Shown here: positions 9,403 through 18,335 of the stretch, piece after piece | Numbering within the stretch: position 1 is the stretch's first letter | Layout of the letters: each line of letters begins with the position of its first letter | Origin: Roridomyces roridus | Taxonomy: Eukaryota > Basidiomycota > Agaricomycetes > Agaricales > Mycenaceae | Assembly: GCA_029378245.1 (NCBI GenBank) | Contig: JARKIF010000004.1 | Location: forward strand, 1,922,001-1,986,000 | Direction: 5' to 3' | DNA length: 64,000 nucleotides | The notes under the pieces: generated by a model | Database searches by the model: none | Told to the model about the DNA's origin: nothing | The model's input: the letters and a program-made list of their open reading frames with translations, nothing else | Translations under genes and position numbers: made by a program

Positions 9403-11729
9403 TCACTCCCCATCCTCCTCATCGTCCGATTCCCCAGCCCCCAGCTCGAGAGCCTTGCAGAAAGCGTTGCAGTCATGCTGCTTCCGCCACCGAGCAATTC
9501 CTTTCTCTCCGAAGTCCCCGACGCCGGAGTCACTGCATACACTAATAAGTTACTGAGCAACTGCCCTGAGAACAGACTCACCCTTCGTCCGTGTGCGTCA
9601 TCAAGTCGAAAATAATCATGCCCATCGCATTGGTGCTGAGACGCCCGGGGGAACCTATTGCCAACGGTAAGTGCTAGCTTAGTGAAGTCAAAGTAGGGCC
9701 ACCAACCTTGCACATCGGCAAAGACGACGGTGCCATTGCTTTCTTCATAAGCAAAATGGACGAACGAGTACAAAGTGTGAGCAAGTTGGCCAGAGCCCGC
9801 CGGGTGCTGGTTTGTGCCACTGTAATGAGTGACATTGGCGTTGCGGAGCGGCTCGAGCATCCAAACAATCCGGCGACTAGCTTCAGGCTCCGCTTCAAAT
9901 ATTTCACGAGTAACGCCAGATGCAGGAGACGGTGCATCTCCATCCTCGATCACCTCTTCCACGAGAAGAACATCTGTGATTTCAAAGTCTGGCAAACATT
10001 AGAGCAGTCGAGACCGATGAAAGAAAGCGGGCACTTACTTTGTGCAACCTGGACTGAGTGCTGCGCTGCAGACTCCTGGAACTTGTCCAAAAACCAAGCA
10101 GCAGTCACACAACGGATGGCGTCGAAGGTGAGATTGTGCGCATTTTCTTTGAGCGTTACCTCATCCCGTCCTTTGCCAATCTCGAAGAACCGTTTAGCGA
10201 TGTAATTCTTGTCGCTGATGGAAAGCTACAAGTGTCCCAGTCAGCCTAGGTAAAACATCAAGGCATTCAGAAGAGAACCCACTTTATAGCAATGCTTCAT
10301 TGCTCCACTCTTGAAAATGTCGTTCGAAATAAGAGCTTCCTCCGTGTCATTTGTGAAGGTCGAGGGCCACTCGGCGCTAGCATCGCAAATGTCGGGGTCG
10401 ACGTTGAACTTTGCACGAACAATCTTGATTTTGGTCGACTGGGTAGGCTCGGGGCCAGGCAGTGTGCGTACGAAGGCCGATTGGAGGCTTCCCGACACTG
10501 GAGGGCAATTATTCGTCTCGTCTTATAGTTACACAGGAAGGGACTCACCACGTGGGCGTTTCGAAGCGCCCGCATCGTCATTTTCCTTCTCCTTGCGTCT
10601 TTTCAAGGTGGTAGACGTTCCGGTTGACTTGGAAGTTGCATCCGGGCCTTTAGCCTGTAGACCGAATCAGTGAGACGAACAGCAAGGCTGGGAAGAGACT
10701 CGACTTACATCCTCATTGCTCATGTATATTTCAAGCGCGAGGACCTTGCCCTTAGTGGATGCAGCTTGCTTAGGCATCTTTGTGAAATACGCCTCGTGGT
10801 TGGGGGCACTCTTGTGCATTTGGTAGAAGTCAAGGATCGGCAGATACTCTGTGGTTGGAATGATATTTTGATTCCCATGGAAGCGAAGCGAAGCCTTTTC
10901 TCTGAAGACAGAATTAGAAAGAGAGGAAAACAGCATTTGAACACGTACGAGGTGAGTGGGAAAGTGTTGCTCTTGGTCCATGTAACGTTCCAAATTTGTA
11001 GGATGTCGTCAATCACTTCTGCAGCTGTTTGTCAGAACTGAGCAGGAGAAAAAATAAGTGCATTCATACCGGACATGGGAGTGTTGGGAGGATAGGGCCT
11101 CGACGTCTTTCCCAGATCAATGGAAAGCGTTTTACCAATCCGCATTTCCACAAAGACCTTGATACAGTCCGCATCATTGTGTCCAACATTGCGGAACTGG
11201 TCAAGAGCAGCGGTGTTTAGCGGAATGGTCGGGGTGGGAGGTTTGTTAGCGAGGCTGTTGGACTGGGTCGGGCGGTTTGTACGAATACTGAAGGCATTGG
11301 AGCGAGCCTGGATGGCTGTATCAAGGCTATGATTGACCAGGCCGGACGCCGCGAGAGCTATAATGATACGGACTCAAAATTCGCATTTGACTCGGAAGCG
11401 GAAGCAGCAAAACACAAACCTTTCTGGTGGCAAGAACCACACTTGTCCGTGTGGGGCAGACGCTTCCAAGCCACACCACACGTGAGGCACTGCGGATAGG
11501 CCTGTTGTGTTGAAGGGGGAATCAAGATAGATAGATACATCGAAGAGAGCGGAGAGGGACTGACAAGGGCTTCCTGGTACTTGGGTGAGGTCGAGTCCAA
11601 AGAGTCCAGCAGCTTGCACTTTTGGCAAATGCCAGCTTCTGTCTTCCCGGGAAAGTCCAAGCCACAGCCGTCGCCGGGGGTGTCAGAGCAGCATGTTGTA
11701 ATGGTAGGTTGAGTTGGATTCTCTGCCAT
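9403..11729 (-). CDS. alpha-type protein kinase with Cys-rich N-terminus (transposon cargo)
   Basis: About a dozen exons join in frame from ATG 11729 (MAENPTQ) to TGA 9403, giving roughly 600 residues. The N-terminus is cysteine-rich (CC..., GICQKCKLLD, QCLTCGVAWKRL, KCGSCHQK) and probably binds zinc. A basic bipartite stretch (LKRRKEKEN...SKRPR) suggests nuclear import. The C-terminal half is an alpha-kinase domain: KSGAMKHCYK, the putative ATP-lysine in YIAKRFFEIG, and FVHFAYEESNGTVVFADVQG with the metal/catalytic Asp. The C-lobe reads IIFDLMTHTDEG, then GVGDFGEKGIARW and the terminal zinc-ligand motif QHDCNAFC. Alpha-kinases phosphorylate Ser/Thr. No frame break was found, so it should be functional. 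It lies wholly between the transposon ends and diverges from the transposase gene (383 bp between starts). Confidence 0.88.
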
Positions 11730-12111
11730 CGGGTAAGTTGAGCACAGCAGACAAGCGTCGAGGAGAAGTGTCAAGGGAGATGGGGCTCTATGGTCCTGAG
11801 CTCACAGCTTTTTATACTGGTGCGGGTAATCGAGACAAGTCCGAGTCGTGCCACACAGGCGGGTCATTGTCCGTCCGATTGATTATTGCGCAGCAGCGAC
11901 GGACAATGGGCCAGCTGTGGAGTCCAAGCAAGCAAGAGGATACCGGCGTTGATGGGATTCGCCCGAGAGAACAATGGTCCAAGTGCGACATATAATGGCT
12001 AAAGACAAGCGAGATCACGGTCAGGTGACCACCTTGCCTCTTCCTTCCGTCCCTCTGCCACACAAACCTTGGCTCTTCAAGTTCTTGTCCAGATCCCAAT
12101 TTGTGCCCACC

Positions 12112-14186
12112 ATGCCAGGGAATCCGCTTCTCAAGGGCAAAAACAACTCCGCCAACAATTCTCAAGGCCGCAACGGCGCCGATAACGGAACATGTATGTT
12201 TTCCATGGTTCCGCCGGCATCTGAGTCTCACTGCTGGACAGGGCCTGAAGAGAATGTTCTCAAATATTCCCTCATGAAATATGCACAAAATTGCGACAGC
12301 CTTGACACCAGAGTTCGCAAATTGCGAGAGGACCACGCAAGGGGGCATCGGGATCGGAATTTCGGATATAGGGTCGAAAAGATTTTTTCGACCCTGGCTG
12401 GACCCCCCCCCCCCTCCCCTCCTATATAAGGCAGATCATTTCCACGATCATGTGATTTACCGGCGGTCCGAGCAATCCGCAGCTCCCAACCATAGGAAAA
12501 ATATGTATTACAAACTTATTAGAGGACCCCAGTGTCAATTAGACCCATCTCATGTGTACTTGAGCAATGATACACTTGTTGTCTGTGGCAATGTCGTGTG
12601 AGAGTCGATGAGACTGGCAGCTGTATTATGTAATATATCAGTCCCGATTTGGAAATTTCAATCAAGAGTGTCCAATATGCTCCAAAACACATTTACTAAT
12701 ATACATATAGAAACTTTTTTCGAGCCCTCTCGGGACCCCCCCCCCCCCCCCCCTCCCCCGGTACGAAATTTCGATCCCGGTGCCCCCTTGGGACCACGGC
12801 CTGAAAATTGGGCAAGTTTCCGGCCGCTCTCTCTCTACGACCGTAACTTGATTCCGAATTTTTTGACAGAATGACCCTATTGAAACAACTCAACAAACAT
12901 TTTGATGTTCCCTCTCCTCGCAAACCAATCCCGCGCGAGGTGGCTGACCAGAAAATTCTCGATGAGATGGCCGACGACGCGAATAAATTTCGTGGGGCTG
13001 CGACCATCGCGAGAAATCTTGCATTGTCTGGCTTTTGCATTCCACGGTCAGTCAGTTCTTCATTAGGATCGATTATCTTGACTGAGATTCGAGTAGGCGA
13101 ATCATCCGAGAAACCATGCTCCTCAATGACCCCGACGGAGTCGAGGCTCAATATCCCGGATACCGCAAAATCAAGCGTACTCAGCTCAAGGCGCATGGTA
13201 CGTGGCAGGAGATTCACTGTGATGGCCATGAGAAACTTGGCGCTCTCGCGCTTCAAATGGGGGGAGTGGGCTTGCCAATTTATGGAATGAAGGACAAGTG
13301 GGGCGGCGGGATTCTGTATCTATCCGTCATCCCCGATGATAGACACGCAGATGCGGTTGGACATCTCTTTCTGGATTTCATTGAGCAATACGGAGGTCGG
13401 TGGGCTCTATAGCTATTAAACGGCATACAGCTTAATCTCATTTCTCTCAATTAGCGATTCCGCAACAGACGACAGTCGACAAGGGCTCTGAAACTGGCCA
13501 CATGTACGCAATTGTGACGGGCTTGAAGTACGTTTGAACCGCCATTTTTTATGAAATGATTCTGATTCAATATATATGAAGGTCAAGCTACGCACCCAAG
13601 ATTGACCTGATACGGTACCCAGCTTTTGTGGCTGTTCGCAGCGTCAACAATACCCCAATCGAAGGTCTTTGGCGCTGGTTCCAAGAACAAGTCGGCAAGA
13701 ATCTATATATTCAAGTCACCAAAGGTCGAGATGAAGGCATCTTTAACCCAAACAATCCAATCCATGTGTAAGTTACTGTCCTTCGATCCACGTCGTCTCA
13801 TTTCTCACTGGTGTTCCAGACTGTTATTCAACTGGCTCTGGCCTCCCATTGTTCAGGGAGAGCTGGATCATTTCACCGAACGATGGAACTCCCATGTAAT
13901 TCGGCGGCAGAAGAACAAGGTCATGCCCTCGGGAGTGTCTCCGAATGAGCTCCATGCCCACCCAGAACACTACTGTGGTCGTTGCTTCGCCATCCCCGTG
14001 CCCAAAGACGCTGTTGATGCGCTGCGGCGTAACACAATCAAGACTCCCCGCAAGGACGCTCTGGCGTGGGTTCCTGACGACTTTGACATCATTGCATGGC
14101 AGGTGTACGAAATGGTGGGCTCCCCGGTGTGCTCAGCGGAGAACGCATGGGATGTTTTCGCCGAGATGGCTTCAATAATGCGTTAA
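12112..14186 (+). pseudogene. integrase-core (DDE) transposase split by a MITE
   Basis: The likely start is ATG 12112 (MPGNPLLKG). The first exon runs to the codons R-E-D-H, where the hAT-like MITE interrupts it, and resumes at 12799 with LKIG. After an apparent GC-AG intron (donor GCAAGT near 12814) the gene continues TLLKQLNKHFDVPSPRKP and PREVADQKILDEM. A retroviral-integrase-like core follows: EIHCDGHEKLG (D1), TTVDKGSETGHMY (D2) and NTPIEGLWRWFQ (E). The C-terminal part is LFNWLWPPIVQGELDHFTE...NAWDVFAEM, stop TAA 14184-14186. Apart from the MITE, all exons join without frameshift. Similar 'integrase core domain' proteins are widespread in basidiomycetes. Unless the MITE is spliced out, this copy is inactive. 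Confidence 0.85.
12338..12790. mobile_element. hAT-like MITE nested in the transposase gene
   Basis: A 453-bp noncoding element. Its ends, CAAGGGGGCATCGGGATCG and the inverted CAAGGGGGCACCGGGATCG, form an imperfect ~27-bp terminal inverted repeat. It is flanked by a perfect 8-bp duplication GGACCACG (12330-12337 and 12791-12798). Eight-base duplications and CA...TG ends fit non-autonomous hAT elements. Each end has a long poly-C tract just inside the repeat (~12409 and ~12737). No open frame of note lies inside. Confidence 0.9.
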
Positions 14187-14926
14187 GACCATTGTATTTT
14201 TTCATTAGTTGGTACTGGAATACATCTTTGCCGCTCGTCATCCCCATTCTCACACACATACCATCCAAACGCCGACGACCAGCCCAACGCTGCCTGAAAA
14301 GATGTGCGGCACCATCGTGTCGCGTTATCCGCTAATACACGACGGCATCGCATGCATCGATCACGGTGGGCGCAATTGGGAAGCGGCGAGAACACGTCGG
14401 CCGATGAGGGACAAAGTGCCTTGATATTAGTGAGTAGAGACGCTCAAGAGTGAAAATTTATCTATTACTCACCCGACGTCCACCCACCCCATGTCCATGT
14501 ATCCCTCCGCATGACTTATCTCCCCCCGCGCGCCTGCATCACAGCCTGTAAGTATGTATCACCGTCTGTTAGTCGACGGACGCATCCAGCCCAATCCAGA
14601 GGACCAAGGCAGCCTGAGGGGGCACAGACAGAAAGTGAGAACCCCGGGCGAGCTGAAAGGCAGCGGGTAGCCTGAGATTTTGGGCAGTGACTGTCATGGG
14701 GGTGGTGGACGAGAGCGGCGCAGGGAGTAGCAACATTGATCAAGGAGCAAGCAGGTGGTGAACCGTGACGTAGCATGTAGTCCAGCGAGTGGGCGAGTCC
14801 GATAGCTGTGGCAGCGTCACCGACAGCTTCGCGGTGGCGGTGAGCTCATCTCAGGCGGCGGCGGCCGACGGCGTCGAGGAGCAGAGGAGGGCGGGACAAG
14901 GACGGGGTGGATTCGGGAAATGGGAG
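14187..14926. other. noncoding right end of the transposon
   Basis: I find no supported gene between the transposase stop and the right inverted repeat. The last ~150 bp (GC-rich, GGCGGCGGCGGCCGACGGCG near 14854) resembles the inverted left subterminal region, suggesting extended subterminal repeats such as transposase-binding arrays. Confidence 0.6.
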
Positions 14927-15016
14927 CCGAAATGATTGATCTAGTTAGCCGAGGAACAATGGCAACAATATACAACAATTGATCAGAATCCATCCGCGTC
15001 CTTCCGGCAAACCGTA
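14927..15016 (-). repeat. right terminal inverted repeat
   Basis: Reverse complement of 8466-8557; ends CTTCCGGCAAACCGTA. A few substitutions and a 2-bp length difference relative to the left end give a relative age for the insertion. Confidence 0.92.
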
Positions 15017-15022
15017 GATATT
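15017..15022 (+). repeat. target site duplication, right copy (GATATT)
   Basis: Directly follows the right inverted repeat, after which the F-box coding sequence resumes (GCTCTACAAAAGGCGG). Confidence 0.93.
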
Positions 15023-16150
15023 GCTCTACAAAAGGCGGTCCTGAGACAGCTGGAGCTCAAGAAATCGGAGGCATTGCAGCAGCTCAACGCGATGCACGAC
15101 CCCATAACGCGGTTGCCACCCGAAATCTCATCCGAGATCTTCCTCCACTGTCTCCCCGGCGCCCCGACACCCAACGCTTTACAAGCGCCTCAGCTTCTTA
15201 CGAATATCTGCAGCTCGTGGAGCCACATCGCACTCTCGACGCACGAACTTTGGAAGTGCATCAATGTCGATGTGGAGGAGCACAGATACCGCGACCTACC
15301 CAGCATTTTGGATGTCTGGCTCAGTCGGGCTGGGAAGCGACCTCTGTCCGTGACTCTCAACGGCGGCTTCGGTGACGACACAATCTCCGTTCTAAAGCGC
15401 CACATGTGGCATGTCCAAGAGTTGGACACCACTTTCGAGAACGACGAACTGAAACAGCTTATCGCTGAAGAGAGTCCTTCAATACGGATTCTGCGAGTCC
15501 AGGGCTACTATCCAACATCCGAGGTCATGCCTATTCTATCATTCGTGTCTCAGGTTGAGATTCTCGCTTTCGAGTATCTCCCCGATCACGACCCCCCGAG
15601 CGACCACCCACCGGAACCTGTCACCCTCCCGAGCGTACAACGCGTCATCCTGGGCTCCCACGAGAGGTTCTTGGACCGAGTGACACTGCCCAGCCTCAAC
15701 ACCCTCGGTCTTCCTGCCACGTTGCCCCCACTCGACACGATGGCCCGGTTCTTGAAGCGCTCTTCGCCGCCGTTGCAGAAACTCATCGTGGGCAACTGCG
15801 AGGATGTAGACATGGAGGATCTGTGGGCTCTTGTTCCCTCACTCCCGCATCTGGTGCTGATGACGGCGCCCGAGGGAGACCCGTCCCCTATCCTTACGGG
15901 ACTTGCAGAATCCCCACACCTCCTTCCCAATCTCACCTACGTTACGCTACACGCGCCCTCGGAGCCAAGGATTCCCAAGTCATGGCACTCGCCATTGCTG
16001 GCTATGCTTACAGCTCGTCGAGGGAAGATTTCGCTTCACCTTGAGATGGATGGTGATGAAGCTGTAGCAGAGTCTGAATTGATCGGTGCTCTCCAGGGCT
16101 TCGCTGCAGATGGGATGGAAATATTTCTTGAGAGGCGGGGGAAGAAATGA

Positions 16151-16525
16151 TGGTGTACTGGATGGGATAGTGTCGTATCTTCGTTTGCTCGGTCTGCGAT
16201 TTGTGATTCATTACCCAAATTTGTTTGTTTTGGAACCTTCTTGCTCTTGGCCACGAATACCATTACTATGCCCAGCTGCATTACTCTCCAACTAAAGCAA
16301 TTGACCAAGCTCCGAGACGCACTCCGAAGCCGAAGGAAGGTGATCGGATAACTTTGTTGATCCCGACCTTCCTCGCCGTTTGGCGCGTCCCGCACATCCT
16401 GAGGCTCCGGCCACGCGTCTTCTGCGCGGCGCTCTCGAAAACTCTCCAGGGCTGAGGGCTCACTCTCAACGCCGACGCGCTAACACCTCCCAGCGGTCCC
16501 TCTTCAATTCGGTCTTTTTTTTGCC
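16151..16525. other. intergenic, nothing recognised
   Basis: Contains the 3' flank of the split F-box gene and the upstream region of the small gene at 16526, which begins in a pyrimidine-rich stretch (GGTCTTTTTTTTGCC). No gene, repeat or RNA was recognised. Confidence 0.5.
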
Positions 16526-17371
16526 ATGCCAGCTGACCTTGCACCGTAAGTCCGCTGAGTACCTCTACCTGATCTTTCTGGACACCTGCGCAGGCCCCAT
16601 CCAATTACACAGAGGATACTACTACTTTGCAAGGCCTACGACCAAGAAGGTCTCGATGCTGGTCTGATTGATACGTTCCTCGAAGGGGTCGTTGACGGAG
16701 AGGCCGTATTCTTGAAGGTAGCCAACTATCTGCAGGTTTGAATGAGTCTATCTGGCCCTTTCTCTCAGTGCTGGAACCATATCTTGCAGAGAAAACTGTT
16801 AGAGCGACGTAGCCGCAGTTTGGCTATTGTCAATGATACTGCTCCTGGCCCGCAGCATGAAGGTAATGTCTTCGCACTTTGGGCAGACCTTGCATGCTGA
16901 ACTGGCTCCACAGACAGGCCGCACCCAACCGCCTTGAAAATCCGGAGAATTCACGATACGGCTGAGGTGGATCTCGATATTGGTGCACTCGATGCGTGCC
17001 TCGGAGGGGCAAACAAGGAGGCTCTGGTGTTTTCCAAGGTCTTTTTACATCCAAGTGTGCGAGTCTCTCTTTCCCTTTCCCTCCTTGTTGTTAACGCGGT
17101 CGTGTTTTGTAGAAAAGACTGTCGAAGCGTTCTGCTAAGGTGAGTGATGACGCTGTTACTCGCCCGCGGCATGGAGGTAAATCATTCTCATTCTCAGCTG
17201 GGATCTGAATGTTCAACTGGCGTGGCTCCGCAGAAAGCACCGCAGCAATGGTGGACGGCAGTCGCCGGAAACGTTTTACATCCCATCGCTTCACGGAGCA
17301 AGAGGACCCGCGGGGGCCGAGAAAAGTCGCCTTTGCCCCGCCGACTCCACCAATCTCACCGTCGAGGATAA
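16526..17371 (+). CDS. small unknown multi-exon protein
   Basis: ATG 16526 opens a 20-nt first exon (MPADLAP). It is followed, after ~55-nt introns, by exons reading PITQRILLLCKAYDQEGLDA, GEAVFLKVANYLQ, RKLLERRSRSLAIVNDTAPG, a longer exon with IRRIHDTAEVDLDIGALD, a short KRLSKRSAK and a basic tail. One consistent splice path ends at the stop near 17369-17371 after about 190 residues. A competing frame runs on as a Ser/Pro-rich open stretch to 17799. A decayed relative lies at 57085-57694. I do not recognise a family. The basic, low-complexity C-terminus and the start at a pyrimidine tract are the only other visible features. Confidence 0.45.
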
Positions 17372-18335
17372 GGCCGTCCACGTCTCAGTCGCTGTCGACC
17401 TCCAGAATTAAGCTGTTCATGTCGACCCCGTCCTCCAGCGCCGCAGCGCGGACTTCACCCCCATCGCCCTCGAGAGCCAGAAGGACCATGTCGTCTCTTT
17501 CCCCGTTGAACTCGAAAGCGAGACCGCCCACCGAGATGCACCCTCGTCCTCGAGCACCAGGCCGCTCACATACGTCGTCTCCGTCGACGTCGACAATTAG
17601 GCCGCCCGCCACGACCGCATCCTCGTTGACCTCGAGGCGAAGATCTTCCGCGCTGAATCCACACTCTCGCGCGCCTTTGCCGTCTCTCACCGCTGCCCCG
17701 CCTCCCAAACAAACCAAACCAGCCCTCTTCACCCGCCCCGTCCCCACCGTTCTCGATCGCGCAACTGAGGAAGTGCGGGTTTCACGGCTCCGGACGTGAT
17801 CTATGTAGCGCTTTTATCAATGAAGAACGCATCTTGGTGTGTATTTCTCATTTTTTCTGGTGCTTTCTGCTGATTCACACCCCTTGTAGTAATCCCATGC
17901 TTTGTCGATCTGAATCTTGCCGTGCTTTCTTAGACTCGACGCAGTAATTCGTCCAATCCATCTTGGTATGTGATATTTCTGGTGCCGTCTGTTAGTACTC
18001 AACACCCATGCAGTATCCTACTGCCAAGTATGATTGTATCTCCATCCCAGTATCCTTATTTTTTGCAAGTACATACTTACTCAGCCGCCGAATTTGAGCG
18101 TCGTAGTGCATCCGTCCGAACATGTATCGGGAGCTAGTACAAATCATCATAACTCACACCGTGTCCCGCCTTCTGTGATATATGAGGGCAACTTTTAGCG
18201 CGCTGTGTGATACTCAGCATCAACAGCCGTGAAAAGTCCATTTGGGATCGCGAACAAACATGAATACACCGATTACATATACATGCAGCGCTATTCTACT
18301 TGTACACCCTGACCTCCACACACTACAGTCTGATA
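17372..18335. repeat. duplicated 3' flank (pairs with ~57680-58190)
   Basis: Short matches in the same order link this spacer to the region after the related locus at 57.7 kb. Both carry a CGCTTT-TTAT/C-AATG-AGAACGC segment, CGTCCAATCCATC-TTGGTATGT, and GTACATCCG-TGTATCG-GAG. So the unknown gene was duplicated together with about 1 kb of downstream DNA in direct orientation. No gene of its own was recognised. Confidence 0.6.

Larger units (their letters stand above)
8466..15016. mobile_element. TIR transposon carrying an alpha-kinase and an integrase-like transposase (IS3EU-like)
   Basis: The 6551-bp element begins TACGGTTTGCCGGAAGGACG and ends with its reverse complement, flanked by a perfect 6-bp duplication (GATATT). 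The terminal inverted repeats are ~90 bp with a handful of mismatches; looser similarity continues some 100 bp inward. Cargo, left to right: GC-rich left end with a 7-bp minisatellite, alpha-kinase gene (minus), transposase gene (plus) disrupted by a 453-bp MITE, and a noncoding right end. As I recall the literature, a 6-bp duplication, TA-starting termini and an integrase-fold transposase together fit the IS3EU superfamily. That placement is an inference to be tested. Confidence 0.92.
8409..16150 (+). pseudogene. F-box/LRR gene split by a 6.55-kb transposon
   Basis: The first 19 codons (8409-8465, MASRAEQLNELVEKLNADI) and the remainder (15023-16150, starting ALQKAVLRQLELKK, allowing for the target duplication) belong to one gene. 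The paralog at 41590-41647 reads straight through the junction as GCCGATATTGCTC. The 3' part is open to the stop at 16148-16150. It has the F-box (RLPPEISSEIFLHCLPG, CSSWSHIALSTHELW), leucine-rich segments and the C-terminal block ending GMEIFLERRGKK. Translation across the insertion is not possible in frame, so the gene is disrupted. The 3' part could only be made from a new promoter, for which I see no evidence. Confidence 0.9.

Noticed and set aside
12737..12757. Poly-C run taken as an assembly artefact
   Set aside because: A similar poly-C tract occurs at the mirrored place in the other end of the same MITE, so it belongs to the element; its exact length may still be unreliable.
17209..17799. 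Long Ser/Pro-rich open frame on the plus strand
   Set aside because: Low-complexity composition and a non-ATG upstream context; the spliced frame of the 16526 gene ends at about 17371. It may be an alternative C-terminus but the evidence is weak.
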